Notes: generated from the letters alone by a model not told the origin. A DNA stretch of 63,891 bases from Clostridia bacterium (GCA_017547805.1 JAFYOR010000026.1:1-63891), one strand, 5' to 3'. Shown: positions 49,787 to 59,372, numbered from the stretch's first letter. Made by a program: numbers and translations.

Positions 49787-51229
49787 TTACTTACCGGCGA
49801 GATAAGCATCCAGCTGAGCCTGAGCTTCAGCCTGAATGGCCTCGATGCCAGCAGCGATCAGCTCGGCCTTGATGGTTTCGATCTTCGCGTCGACGTCCAG
49901 CGTACCGGTGAGGAGCTCAGCGGTATACTTTTCCATGACGGCGGAGCAAGCCGCGCACTCGGCTTCAACGTCAGCCTTGTTGAAGGTGAAGGTGCCCAGC
50001 GTGGAAACGATGGCGTTCTCGTAATCCTTGTAGATCGCCTTCCAGTCGTAGTAGGTGCCGGTCTCGCAGGAAGCGTTCACGACGCTGCCGGTAACGAAGC
50101 CGTCCATGGACCAGTTGTTGACGCCCTGCTCGGTACGGGTAACGGTCTTGATGCCGTCTTCAGAAACTTCGTAGTTGAAGTGCACGCCTTCAACGCCAAA
50201 GCGCAGGATGTCGCGGAAGGTGCCGTCGGTATTGAGCAGCTCGAGGTACTTCAGGCAGGCGATGGCGGTCTCTTCGTCAGCCGCAGCGTTGACGGCGTTC
50301 ATCGCGCCGCGCATGGTCGCGGTGGACATGTACGGGCCGGAGTAAGAGGAGCCTTCAACCACGATGCCAGCCCAGTTGGAGTAGCCATGGTAGTAGCCCT
50401 TCCACGCGGAACCGGAGCGGATACCGGCGCGGATTTCCTTGCCGATGGATTCGATGGTCGCAGCGTCCGGATTGATGTAGCCAAGCTCATACCACTTGTG
50501 CAGCAGCTTGTAGCGCTCCATCAGCTCTTCAGCCTCCCAGAACGGGATGATCTTGTTTTCCTTGTCGGTGCCGGCGAGGGCGTACGGAGAGCACAGGTAG
50601 TTGCCAGCGATCCACTGCGCGCAGTTGGTCATGCCGGTCAGGCCGCCCTTGCCCATCATCAGCGGGTACAGGTCGGTGTAGTTCTCCTTGTAAGCCTTGA
50701 GCATCGGCTCCAGCTCAGCAAAGGTCATGCTCTCAGGGATGGCGACGCCGATGGCTTCATAGCGCTCCTGGTCGAAGCGGAAGAACTGCTGGGAAGCCAT
50801 ATCCTTGAGGGTCGGGACAGCGTAGATAACGCCATTGAGGGAGCCGGCGACGTCCCAGTACTTCTGATCGATGGCCTCGTAGAGCGCCGGAGTGGCGGTC
50901 TTGACCAGATCAGTGATGTCATAGAACATCTCGTTGTAGGCGTTGGACGCGAAGTCGTTCGCCCAGTCGCAGGTAAACGTCATGTCGTAGTCTTCACCGG
51001 TCGACATGCCCAGATTGAACTGCTCTTCATTCTTGAAGATGAGTTCGACTTCCACGCCGATCTTCTCGGCAGAGTACTTGTTGGCAGCCTCAACGACCAC
51101 AGCGGTGTCGATCGGGGCGTCGCCGCTGGCGTAGACCCACCAGATGATCTTCTTGGTCTCGGCAGAGGCCGTGCACGCAATGGCGAGCACCAACATCAGC
51201 GCAAGCGCGAGAGACAGGAACTTCTTCAT
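49787..51229 (-). CDS. ABC transporter substrate-binding protein (LipO-like)
   Basis: A 480-residue extracellular solute-binding protein. The first 23 residues are a signal peptide (MKKFLSLALALMLVLAIAC); ACTASAE allows either lipoprotein-like or type I cleavage. KIIWWVYASGDAPIDTAVVV opens the mature part. It is the last gene of the operon behind two LplB/YtcP-type permeases, the reverse of the usual order. Importers of this group take up complex oligosaccharides. A long hairpin lies in the gap before it. Confidence 0.88.
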   Translation of the reverse strand: MKKFLSLALALMLVLAIACTASAETKKIIWWVYASGDAPIDTAVVVEAANKYSAEKIGVEVELIFKNEEQFNLGMSTGEDYDMTFTCDWANDFASNAYNEMFYDITDLVKTATPALYEAIDQKYWDVAGSLNGVIYAVPTLKDMASQQFFRFDQERYEAIGVAIPESMTFAELEPMLKAYKENYTDLYPLMMGKGGLTGMTNCAQWIAGNYLCSPYALAGTDKENKIIPFWEAEELMERYKLLHKWYELGYINPDAATIESIGKEIRAGIRSGSAWKGYYHGYSNWAGIVVEGSSYSGPYMSTATMRGAMNAVNAAADEETAIACLKYLELLNTDGTFRDILRFGVEGVHFNYEVSEDGIKTVTRTEQGVNNWSMDGFVTGSVVNASCETGTYYDWKAIYKDYENAIVSTLGTFTFNKADVEAECAACSAVMEKYTAELLTGTLDVDAKIETIKAELIAAGIEAIQAEAQAQLDAYLAGK

Positions 51230-51286
51230 AAGAAAACCTCCTTCTTGTTCAACTAAACCGGCACTTCGGCCGTTTGTTGCTGTGTG

Positions 51287-51381
51287 ATACTAATCCGCAG
51301 TTAAAATGCCAAACAGAGCGTATCAGATTCTTTGCTCTGACGATGGTACGCGGATTTGGCAATTTTAATAAGAATTAGTAT
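51287..51381. other. Long imperfect hairpin between permease and binding-protein genes
   Basis: ATACTAAT (51287-51294) pairs with ATTAGTAT (51374-51381); TTAAAATGCCAAA (51301-51313) with TTTGGCAATTTTAA; CAGAGC with GCTCTG at the tip. An alternative pairing joins AATCCGC (51292-51298) to GCGGATT (51350-51356). It lies in the leader of the binding-protein gene. Confidence 0.55.
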
Positions 51382-51384
51382 AAA

Positions 51385-52323
51385 TCATCCCTTGACGGCG
51401 CCGATGGTGAGGCCGCCGACAAAGTAGCGCTGGAAGAACGGATAGGAACAGGCGATCGGGATGACGACAACCATGACGATCGCCATGCGCATCGTTTCCG
51501 TCGGCAGGTTCCGCATCGATTCTTCGGTCAGGAAATCCTCATTGCGCGCCATGAACGAGATGTTTTTCTCGATGGAAATTAGCACGTACTGCAGAGGATA
51601 CAAATCGCGGTGGTTGCTGTCGATATAGAGCATCGCGCTGTACCAGGCGTTCCAGTAGTTGAAGGTCAGGAACAGACCGATCGTCGCGATAACCGGCAGG
51701 GAAATCGGAAGCACCAACTGGGTAAAGATGCGCAGCTGGCTTGCGCCGTCGATCTTGCCCGATTCAATAATGGAGTCCGGCACGGTCGTCTGGAAGAACG
51801 TACGCATGACGATCACGTAGAACGTGGAGCATGCGCCGGGCAGGATCATCGCCCAGTAGGTGTTCTTCAGGTGATAGATCTGGGTGTTGACCATGTAGCT
51901 GGCGACAAGACCGCCGGAAAAGAGCATCGGGATGATCAGCAGCCAGGTATACAGGCCCTTCATATAGTAGTTCGGGCGGGAAAGCACATAGCCAAGCGTA
52001 GAGGTCAGGCAAAGGCCGATCATCGTGCCGACGATCGTGATGCCCACGGAGTTGAGGAAAGAGCGTCCAATATACGACTTGGACTGCCAGAGATACGCGT
52101 AGGATTCCAGCGACAGTTCCGCCGGGAAGAAGCTGTAGCCGTGCTGGGCGATGGACGCTTCGGAAGAAATCGAGATGATGAAGACGAACAACACCGGCAG
52201 GAACGTCATGATCGCCAGCAGAACGAAGATCACTGTAAACACGGCGTTGGTCGCCGGCTTGATGCGGTTGAAGCGATTGAATCCGTCCAGATGGACAGCC
52301 TTTTTCTTCTTTTCCACAGGCAT
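51385..52323 (-). CDS. Sugar ABC transporter permease, YtcP/MalG type
   Basis: A 312-residue CUT1-type permease with six helices. The segment after the fourth helix, DSIIESGKIDGASQLRIFTQ, is the EAA-like loop. It ends with GGLTIGAVKG, typical of YtcP-like permeases. The likely start is ATG 52323 (MPVEKKKKAVHL), although AAAGGAGG sits only 2-3 nt from it; the frame upstream to 52380 overlaps the previous gene further. It partners with the LplB-type permease. Confidence 0.85.
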   Translation of the reverse strand: MPVEKKKKAVHLDGFNRFNRIKPATNAVFTVIFVLLAIMTFLPVLFVFIISISSEASIAQHGYSFFPAELSLESYAYLWQSKSYIGRSFLNSVGITIVGTMIGLCLTSTLGYVLSRPNYYMKGLYTWLLIIPMLFSGGLVASYMVNTQIYHLKNTYWAMILPGACSTFYVIVMRTFFQTTVPDSIIESGKIDGASQLRIFTQLVLPISLPVIATIGLFLTFNYWNAWYSAMLYIDSNHRDLYPLQYVLISIEKNISFMARNEDFLTEESMRNLPTETMRMAIVMVVVIPIACSYPFFQRYFVGGLTIGAVKG

Positions 52324-52342
52324 TTCCTCCTTTCCGCCGGAA

Positions 52343-53320
52343 TCAGAACATGCCGCTTTCCGGATCGATCTTCTTGACAACCGCGTTGGCGATGATCAGC
52401 AGGACACAGCCAAATACGCTCTGCATCAGCGCCACAGCGGAAGAGTAGTTGTAATTGTTGCTCTGCATGAGCGCCTTGTACACGTAGACGTCCAGCGTCT
52501 GGGTAACGTTGATGAGCGAGTTCGAGTCGCGCGTGACCTGGAAGAACAGGCCGAAGTCGGTGGAGAAGATATGACCGACGTTCATGATGAACATGATCGA
52601 GATGACCGGACGCAGCAGCGGAATGGTGATGCCCCACGTCTGCTGCCACTTGCTCGCGCCGTCGATGACCGCGCTTTCATACAGGGTCTGGTCAATACCC
52701 GTGATCGTTGCCATATAAACGACCATCGAATATCCGAACGTCTTCCATGTGTTGATGAACACCAGCAGGTACGGCCAGTACTTCGGATCCTGATACCAGA
52801 GGATGCGTTCGCCGCCAAGACCCGTGATGATGGAGTTCACCAGACCCTTGTCGGTGGAAAGGAACGCGAACACGAAATAGCTGATGACGACCCAGGACAG
52901 GAAGTGCGGAAGGAAGACCGCCGTCTGGCAGACCTTCGCCACCCTGCGGGAGTGCAGCTGGGTAATCATGATCGCAAGCGTGACCGGAAGCGTCACGCCG
53001 ATGAGCAGGAAAACGACGTTGTATCCCAGCGTGTTGCGGAAGATATTGGCGATATCCGGAGAGCGGAAGAGGAACTCAAAGTTCTTCATGCCCACCCACT
53101 TGCTGGAAACAAACAGACTGTAAAGGAAGCCTTTTCCGGGCTTGTATTTGTAGTTCTTGAAGGCAAACACGATACCGAACATCGGCACATAGCAAAACGC
53201 AATCAGCCAGACAATTGAGGGCAGTGACAAAAGGGTCAGTTCAAGATCATCCCACGAAAAGCGCTTGCGTCTTCTGATGATCGGCGCGCCGCCCTTGACG
53301 CTCAGGTTATCCTTGCGCAT
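52343..53320 (-). CDS. Sugar ABC transporter permease, LplB type
   Basis: A 325-residue permease with six helices. LLSLPSIVWLIAFCYVPMFG and IVFAFKNYKYKPGKGF mark the LplB (COG4209) subfamily, along with the EAA-like ESAVIDGASKWQQTWGITIP. ATG 53320 has AGGAGGG eight nt upstream. It is first in the operon and divergent from the BadF-SIS-ceramidase-ROK operon, so the two operons probably serve one substrate. No ATPase gene is present. Confidence 0.88.
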   Translation of the reverse strand: MRKDNLSVKGGAPIIRRRKRFSWDDLELTLLSLPSIVWLIAFCYVPMFGIVFAFKNYKYKPGKGFLYSLFVSSKWVGMKNFEFLFRSPDIANIFRNTLGYNVVFLLIGVTLPVTLAIMITQLHSRRVAKVCQTAVFLPHFLSWVVISYFVFAFLSTDKGLVNSIITGLGGERILWYQDPKYWPYLLVFINTWKTFGYSMVVYMATITGIDQTLYESAVIDGASKWQQTWGITIPLLRPVISIMFIMNVGHIFSTDFGLFFQVTRDSNSLINVTQTLDVYVYKALMQSNNYNYSSAVALMQSVFGCVLLIIANAVVKKIDPESGMF

Positions 53321-53591
53321 CCTCAGCCCTCCTTCTCCGTTTTTCAGCGTAGTTGACCGCTGCATCCGATGGTTATCTCAGTATAGCACATCAAAAGGAG
53401 GATGACAAGCATTTTTCAACCCTTTTTATAAACCCGTTGTCTGCGGCAGGAAGTCGCGCAAAGACGTCGAATTAAATATCATTATCTATGCCCATCCGGA
53501 CAAACACTTGACAAATCGTCATTTTTCTGCCGGAGAGTACCCGGATTTATGAATATCCGCACAAGAAAAACGCATCAGGGAGGCGAAGCGC

Positions 53592-54557
53592 ATGAAGCAC
53601 GGACTGTTCATCGGCATCGACGGCGGCGGCACCCACTCCACCGCCGTAGCCGCTTGGCCGGACGGACAGATCGCGGCCATCGCACAGGGAGGCGGCCTGA
53701 ATTATTTTAACGACGGTGTCGAAACCGTCCGCCTTCGTCTTGAAAGCATGGTCAGGGAGCTATGCAGCAAGGCAGATGCGCCCGCGCAGAGAATCTGCGT
53801 GGGCATGTCCGCGTTGGATGCGCCGGCGGATGAAGAAACGCTCGCCCTCTTCACCACAGGCATTCTCCCCCGCGGGCAGCTTGACCTGCAGTCCGACGCC
53901 TATATCGCGCTGATGGGCTTTACCCGCGGCGAGCCGGGCATGATCGTCATCTGCGGCACAGGTTCCATGCTGCTGCTGCTGGATGAGACGGGCGGACAGC
54001 ATGTCAGCGGCGGCTGGGGCTATCTGCTGGGCGACGCGGGCAGCGGCTATACCCTTGCACGCGAAGGCCTGCTAGCCGTCATCAATGAAAGCGATGGCGT
54101 CGGCCCGCAAACCGCGCTTACCGCACGCGCGCTGGCCTACTTCGGCGCAGATATCCCCCGCAGGCTGATCGACCGTATCTACGCGCCGGACTGCACGCCG
54201 GATAAGGTGGCCGGTTTTGCGCGCCATGTGATCGCCGAGGCGGAAACCGGCGACCCGCTGGCACGGGAAATTCTTTCCCGGAATATGCACAGGCTCGCCG
54301 GCCTCGCCGCGCAGCTGCAGAGAAAATCGCCTCAGGCGCGCCGCGTCGGCCTGTACGGCGGCATCTTCGCCCACAGCGGGACAGCCCGCAGCGATTTCGC
54401 CAGCGCCCTTGCTGCGCTTTCGCCGCAATCCGCCATCTGTTCCCTTGATTATCCGCCCGAGCTGGGCGCCATCATCCACCTGCTGCGAAAGGAAGACGCG
54501 CTGACGGGCGACGTCCTCGCGCGGCTGAAGGAAACCTATGAGGAGGCCAGACGATGA
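53592..54557 (+). CDS. BadF/BadG-type sugar kinase, N-acetylglucosamine kinase-like
   Basis: A 321-residue member of the ASKHA kinase fold. FIGIDGGGTHSTAVA at 6-20 is the phosphate-1 motif; GMIVICGTGSMLLLL the phosphate-2 motif; HVSGGWGYLLGDAGSGYTLA is the GlcNAc kinase-type signature. RVGLYGGIFAHSG is the adenosine motif. It most likely phosphorylates an amino sugar. It overlaps the SIS gene by 4 bp, and the operon is divergent from the LplB importer. Confidence 0.88.
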   Translation: MKHGLFIGIDGGGTHSTAVAAWPDGQIAAIAQGGGLNYFNDGVETVRLRLESMVRELCSKADAPAQRICVGMSALDAPADEETLALFTTGILPRGQLDLQSDAYIALMGFTRGEPGMIVICGTGSMLLLLDETGGQHVSGGWGYLLGDAGSGYTLAREGLLAVINESDGVGPQTALTARALAYFGADIPRRLIDRIYAPDCTPDKVAGFARHVIAEAETGDPLAREILSRNMHRLAGLAAQLQRKSPQARRVGLYGGIFAHSGTARSDFASALAALSPQSAICSLDYPPELGAIIHLLRKEDALTGDVLARLKETYEEARR

Positions 54558-55291
54558 GTGCCATCGACACCTATTTTGAGAATCTTTCCGCGCTGATTGT
54601 GCGCACCCTTGACACGCAGAAGGACGCCATGGAGGCAGCAGCCCGGCACATCGCCGCGTGTCTGAAAAACGGCGGCATGGTCTATACCTTCGGCACCGGC
54701 CATGGACATCTGCTCGCGCTGGAGATCTTCTACCGCGCCGGCGGCATGGCCCGCATCTGCCCGATCCTCGATGAAAAGCTGATGCTCCATATCAGCGCCG
54801 CCGGCAGCACGCTGGAGGAGCGCCGCGAGCAATGGCTGCCCATCCTGCTGGAGCGCTATCCCATCAAAGCGGGCGACGTGCTCATCTCCATCTCCAACTC
54901 CGGCAGAAATGCCGTGCCCGTCCTGCTGGCAAAGGAGGCGCAGAAGCGCGGCGCATTCGTCATCGCGCTGACCAGCATGAATCACACCACCGCCGTCACA
55001 TCGCGCAACAGCCTCAATCTGCGTCTGTTTGAGGCGGCCGATCTGATCCTTGACAACGGCGGCGTGCTCGGCGATGCATCCGTTGCCTTCGCCGACGGCG
55101 CTATGGTCGGCCCGACCTCCACCGCCGTTGGCGCTGCGCTGCTGCAGGCGATCGTCTGCCGCGTGAAGGAGCTTTCCCTTGAAGAAGGCTTTGAAGCCGA
55201 TTTCTTCAAATCCAGCAATGTGGACGGCGGCGACGAGTGGAACGACCGTCTCATCGCCCGCTATGCAGGCATCATTCCGGGATTGGCTTGA
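54554..55291 (+). CDS. SIS domain phosphosugar-binding protein (UPF0309-like)
   Basis: A 245-residue protein with one SIS domain. FGTGHGHLLALEIFYRAGG near residue 47 and ISISNSGRNAVPVLLAKEAQ near 115 are sugar-phosphate loops; SSNVDGGDEWN near the end is characteristic of UPF0309 proteins. A Streptomyces relative has been reported to act on GlcNAc-6-phosphate; whether this one does is inference, but the preceding kinase gene fits. It is coupled to the kinase by a 4-bp overlap and precedes the ceramidase-like gene by 22 bp. Confidence 0.82.
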   Translation: MSAIDTYFENLSALIVRTLDTQKDAMEAAARHIAACLKNGGMVYTFGTGHGHLLALEIFYRAGGMARICPILDEKLMLHISAAGSTLEERREQWLPILLERYPIKAGDVLISISNSGRNAVPVLLAKEAQKRGAFVIALTSMNHTTAVTSRNSLNLRLFEAADLILDNGGVLGDASVAFADGAMVGPTSTAVGAALLQAIVCRVKELSLEEGFEADFFKSSNVDGGDEWNDRLIARYAGIIPGLA

Positions 55292-55313
55292 TTCGATTTA
55301 CAGGAGGCTGACT

Positions 55314-56537
55314 ATGCGCGCAGGTCTTGGCAAATGGGAACTGACTCCGCCGATGGGCGTGGAACTTGCCGGCTATGGCTATTATCTGGGGCGCTGTGCG
55401 CAATCCGTGCGCGACCCGCTCTTTGCCCGCGCGCTTGCGCTTGAAACGGACGAGCTGCGCGCGCTGATCATCAGCTGCGATCTGCTGGGGCTCAGCCGGG
55501 AGGTTTGTCAGGATGTCTTTACGTATGCAGAGACGCTGGGCTATGCCCCGGAAAACGTGCTCATTCTCAGCATCCATACGCACACCGGTCCCTGCATCAA
55601 ATATCACGAAGGCTGCGGCTTTGTAAATGAAGACTATGTCGCCACCGTTGCGCCGGCGATCTGCCGCGCCATTGACGCCGCTGTTGCCGATCTTGACGAA
55701 GTCGTCACGCTTGAAAAGATCTTTGTTCCCTTTGAGGGCGAGCATATCTATAATCGTACGATTGAAAACGGTCCTGTGGACCGCATCGTGCGCGGCTTTG
55801 CCTTCCAGCGCCGCAGCGCAGCCCCCATCGCTGCCGTCAGCGCCGCCTGCCACGGCGTTTTCCGCGGACGCTCCACAGCGGTTTCCGCTGATTTCGCCGG
55901 CGAAATCAACCGTCTGATGGCAGCGCGCGGCATGGACAGCATCTACCTCAATGGTCTGTGCGGCGACATCGACCCGAGCCTTCAGGATGACGGGCTGCTT
56001 GATTCCTTTGCGCAGCTGGTCGCCGATACCTTCGATCATGCAAAATCCGTATTGCCCATGACTCTGCAGGGCGGCTGTCTGCCCTTTACGCTGAAGCTGA
56101 CCCCTGTTACAACGGAAGATATCCATCAGGCCGCCGCGCTTGCCGTCTCCCGCGCCGGCGGAAAGGACATGCCCGCCGCCCGCGTTGCCCTGACGTGGGA
56201 AAGGGAGATGACGGAGAAATTCAGCGCTCTGCGCGATGAAGAATCCATCACCGTCAAGTTCCTGCTTCTGGGCGGCGTGCCGGTGATCGCGCTTCCCTTT
56301 GAGGGCTTCACGCAGATCGGCATGGACATCCGCCGCCTGTGCGGGCGGGAGGATGCGCTTGTGCTCGGCTGCGCCGAGGAGCTGCTGGGCTATCTTCCGA
56401 CGAGAGACGACATTGCGCGCGGAACCTATGCCGCGCTTGAATCGACGTTCCTGTATAAACGCCTTCCCGTCGTTCCCGGCGAAGCGGAGCGGCTGGGCGA
56501 AGAAACAGGAATCGCGCTTGAAAGGATTCTGTCATGA
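55314..56537 (+). CDS. Neutral/alkaline ceramidase N-terminal domain-like protein
   Basis: A 407-residue protein related to the N-terminal domain of non-lysosomal neutral ceramidases. GKWELTPPMGVELAGYG near the start, ILSIHTHTGPCIKYHEG near residue 87 and LNGLCGDIDPSLQD near 218 are family zinc-binding motifs. It has no signal peptide and is shorter than true ceramidases. Many bacterial members lie in sugar-utilisation clusters and are likely amidases or deacetylases of glycoconjugates; the substrate is unproven. AGGAGG precedes ATG 55314. It overlaps the ROK gene by 4 bp. Confidence 0.82.
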   Translation: MRAGLGKWELTPPMGVELAGYGYYLGRCAQSVRDPLFARALALETDELRALIISCDLLGLSREVCQDVFTYAETLGYAPENVLILSIHTHTGPCIKYHEGCGFVNEDYVATVAPAICRAIDAAVADLDEVVTLEKIFVPFEGEHIYNRTIENGPVDRIVRGFAFQRRSAAPIAAVSAACHGVFRGRSTAVSADFAGEINRLMAARGMDSIYLNGLCGDIDPSLQDDGLLDSFAQLVADTFDHAKSVLPMTLQGGCLPFTLKLTPVTTEDIHQAAALAVSRAGGKDMPAARVALTWEREMTEKFSALRDEESITVKFLLLGGVPVIALPFEGFTQIGMDIRRLCGREDALVLGCAEELLGYLPTRDDIARGTYAALESTFLYKRLPVVPGEAERLGEETGIALERILS

Positions 56538-57685
56538 AACAGCTGGATCAGACCTCCATCCGCAAGCAGAACGTGCGGAAAATCCTTGAACTGCTGACGC
56601 TCAATCCCCCGCGCACGCGCCAGTCTCTGGCGGAGGCGACCGGGCTGAGCCTGATGACGGTGACCAATCTCGTCGATCAGCTCAAGGAACGGCAGGTGCT
56701 GGATATTCTTCCTGCGCCGCGCCCCGCATCGGAACGGCGTGCTTCCGGACGCAAGGCCGAGCTCATTTCCCTGCGCAGCGGCGGTCACGCCTGGATGATC
56801 ATCGACCTTTCCGGCAGAAATTTCCGCTATTCCCTGCTTGGCTTTGATCTTTCCCTCATCATGGAAAAAACCTGCACGGCGCAGGGCGAATACCTCGTCC
56901 GCCTGCGCGCGTTTCTTGACGACATCCGTCAGGACGTCGCCGGGGAGCTGAAAAAGCGGACGCTGCTTGGCGTTTCGGTCGTTACGCCCGGCCCCTATGA
57001 AATTGCCAGCGACACGGTATACAATCAGCGCCTGCCCGAGCTCAACGCCATCCGCATCAAGGAAGAACTGCGCAGCGCGCTGGGCGACTACGATTATTAC
57101 GTCGACGAAGACGTCAAGTTTGCCGTCCGCGCGTTTGCCTCCCTCATCGAGCAGGAACAGTGCGAGCTTCTGTATTATCTCTTCATCGGCGAAGGCGTCG
57201 GCGGCGCAGCGGTGCACAGCGGCAACATGCTGCGCGGGCACAACGCAACCGCCGGCGACGCAGGCCAGCTGACCACGCCTGACGGCGCCACATACGAAAG
57301 CCTTCTCTCCCTTTCCGCTTTTGCCGCCTCCCTGGGCGTCAGCGCACAAGACTCAAAAGAGATGACCGCCGGACTTGCGCAGGCGGCGCAGGCCCAGCCT
57401 GTCGCCTATCTTACCGCGCTTCTTCAGGCTGCCGATACTGCCGGCGATATGCTCCACAACGTGCTGTGGGTGCTGGATCCCAGCCATATCATCATCGACT
57501 GCCGCTATGCGCGCCCCTTTGAGGACGCCTTTCTCCGCCGCATCTCGGAAAAGCTTTCCATGCGCACCGCATCCGCAGGCAGGAAGCTGCCCATGATTGT
57601 CGCTGCGCCTAAGGGCATCAGCAGCGTGACGCGCGGCGCCGTTCAGGTGCTCCAGCGCGAATGGGTCGAGCGGATGTATGAATAA
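56534..57685 (+). CDS. ROK family transcriptional regulator
   Basis: A 383-residue NagC/XylR-type regulator. Residues 1-70 carry a winged helix-turn-helix (ILELLTLNPPRTRQSLAEAT, GLSLMTVTNLVDQLKERQVL). Residues about 85-380 form a ROK fold. The CxCGxxGC zinc motif is missing and the kinase loops are degenerate (GDAGQLTTPDGA), so it should be a pure sensor. As the last gene of the operon it probably controls both this operon and the divergent importer. Confidence 0.88.
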   Translation: MKQLDQTSIRKQNVRKILELLTLNPPRTRQSLAEATGLSLMTVTNLVDQLKERQVLDILPAPRPASERRASGRKAELISLRSGGHAWMIIDLSGRNFRYSLLGFDLSLIMEKTCTAQGEYLVRLRAFLDDIRQDVAGELKKRTLLGVSVVTPGPYEIASDTVYNQRLPELNAIRIKEELRSALGDYDYYVDEDVKFAVRAFASLIEQEQCELLYYLFIGEGVGGAAVHSGNMLRGHNATAGDAGQLTTPDGATYESLLSLSAFAASLGVSAQDSKEMTAGLAQAAQAQPVAYLTALLQAADTAGDMLHNVLWVLDPSHIIIDCRYARPFEDAFLRRISEKLSMRTASAGRKLPMIVAAPKGISSVTRGAVQVLQREWVERMYE

Positions 57686-57717
57686 CCTGCCGCCTTTTTT
57701 GCACGCATTTGCAATCA

Positions 57718-57741
57718 GGGACCACTTTCGTGGTCCCTTTT
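57718..57741 (+). terminator. Intrinsic terminator after the ROK regulator gene
   Basis: GGGACCAC-TTTC-GTGGTCCC followed by TTTT. Confidence 0.85.
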
Positions 57742-57865
57742 CTCTCGCCGTTCTTGGCGGTCAACCGCACGTATCGCCTTGTATTTTCCCGACACTTCCT
57801 ATATAATATCTATAGATATATCCATGCTGCAAAGGATAAATGTCAACACGAAAGGAGTCCTCACA

Positions 57866-59269
57866 TTGCTTCGGAAAATGCTGATTCTGACCCTCTCCCT
57901 TCTGACGTGCTGCATCGTTGCAGCCTCCGCTCAGGCCCTCACGCTGACAGACGGCGAAGCGGTCAAGGATCGCTTTGCTGCCAACCCGCGTCCCATCAAG
58001 GACATCGGCGACCCATATGTTCTCAAGGCCGGCGATGAGTATTTCACCTTCGCCACAGGCGGTTCCATCGGCTTTAACGTCTGGCGCAGCGCCGATCTGT
58101 CCACCTTCTCCAAGGAAAAAGCCGTCAAGAAGATTGACTGGGTGTCCGACAGCTACTGGGCGCCGGAAGTCTTTGAGGTCGGCGGCAGGTATTACATGTT
58201 CTTCACCGGCCGCTGGAAGGAAAACGGCAGCCTGCGCATAGGTGTCGCCATCGCCGATCAGCCGCAGGGGCCGTATGAAGACGCCATCGGTGGTCCGCTG
58301 TTTGACTTTGGCCATGCCGTCATCGACGGTACGCTCGTCTATGACGACGCCGGCGTTCCGTACATGATCTATTCCCGCGACTGCTCGGAAAACGTCGTCG
58401 GCAGCTATCATGAAAGCCATCTTTACGGCGTTCAGCTCGCGGACGACCTGCTCTCCACCGTTGGCGAGGCCGTCCTGCTGACCAGACCGGACGCCGAATG
58501 GGAGCTTAAATCCGGCGACTACCGCTGGAACGAAGGTCCCGCCGTCCTCAAGCACGACGGCAAGTACTACCTCTTCTACTCCGCCAACTACTACGGCGGC
58601 AAGGAGTACACGCTTGGCGTGGCCGTTGCCGATCATCCGCTGGGACCGTACACCAAGCAGGCAAATAATCCCGTCCTCAACTACATCGAAACGCCCGAGA
58701 AGGTCATCGTTTCCGGCCCCGGCCACAACAGCTTCTTCACCGTCGGAGATGAGATTTTCACTTCCTACCACACGCACACCTATCCGGACGTCCCTAGCGG
58801 TAACCGTCAGGTGCATATCGACCGCGTCGGCTTCCACGCGGACGGCACCGCGTACATCAATGGTCCGACGGTGCACAAGCAGCTGCGCCCGCTTGACGAC
58901 GCGGGTCTGCTCAACTTCATCTCCATCGCCATCACCGACGATCAGCACGCGCTCCTCGCCGACGGCGACACCTGTCAGGCCGCGTCTTCCGCCGCGTATG
59001 TTTACACCGCGAAGGAGGCTGCCTTCACGTGGCCCAAGCCCGTTACTGCGGACATGCTGCTCATCTACCCTGCGCTCGATCAGCCGATTTCCGGCACGGT
59101 AACCATCAACGGCAGCCTGACCGCCGAATTCTCCTACGAACCCTTCTATCGCAGGCCCGGCGGCTATGCGCTCCTGACGTTTGAGCCGACGGAGATCACG
59201 TCCCTCGAGCTGACGTTTGACTGCGAGAGCGGCGTGGGCGAAGTGATGCTCATCGGCGAAGCGAAGTAA
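57866..59269 (+). CDS. Secreted glycoside hydrolase family 43 protein
   Basis: A 467-residue exported enzyme with a signal peptide (LLRKMLILTLSLLTCCIVAA, cut near AQA). A five-bladed propeller follows: base Asp in IKDIGDPYVLKAGDEYF, the modulator Asp in HAVIDGTLVYDD, and acid Glu in RWNEGPAVLKHDGKYYLFYS. A C-terminal beta domain of about 120 residues may bind sugar. GH43 covers arabinanases, arabinofuranosidases and xylosidases. TTG 57866 is the likely start, eight nt after AAAGGAG; ATG 57878 is the alternative. Confidence 0.88.
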   Translation: MLRKMLILTLSLLTCCIVAASAQALTLTDGEAVKDRFAANPRPIKDIGDPYVLKAGDEYFTFATGGSIGFNVWRSADLSTFSKEKAVKKIDWVSDSYWAPEVFEVGGRYYMFFTGRWKENGSLRIGVAIADQPQGPYEDAIGGPLFDFGHAVIDGTLVYDDAGVPYMIYSRDCSENVVGSYHESHLYGVQLADDLLSTVGEAVLLTRPDAEWELKSGDYRWNEGPAVLKHDGKYYLFYSANYYGGKEYTLGVAVADHPLGPYTKQANNPVLNYIETPEKVIVSGPGHNSFFTVGDEIFTSYHTHTYPDVPSGNRQVHIDRVGFHADGTAYINGPTVHKQLRPLDDAGLLNFISIAITDDQHALLADGDTCQAASSAAYVYTAKEAAFTWPKPVTADMLLIYPALDQPISGTVTINGSLTAEFSYEPFYRRPGGYALLTFEPTEITSLELTFDCESGVGEVMLIGEAK

Positions 59270-59279
59270 TACGCAGGAA

Positions 59280-59346
59280 CGTATGGGGTTTCACCCCATA
59301 CCCCGACAAGGGGCTGAGCCCCTTGTCCCCACATCGCTTCGCGGCA
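59280..59346 (+). repeat. Dispersed hairpin repeat, second type
   Basis: TATGGGGTTTCACCCCATA, ACCCCGACAAGGGG, hairpin GCTGAGCCCC, then CATCGCTTCGCGGC. It resembles 27602-27660 and lies directly after the GH43 stop codon. Confidence 0.7.
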
Positions 59347-59372
59347 TGAAAAAACAGGATTGCATATCAATC

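Noticed and set aside
53321-53591. Promoter TTGACA at about 53507 for the BadF operon
   Set aside because: A -35 match is present, but no acceptable -10 lies 16-18 bp downstream, so it is not annotated.
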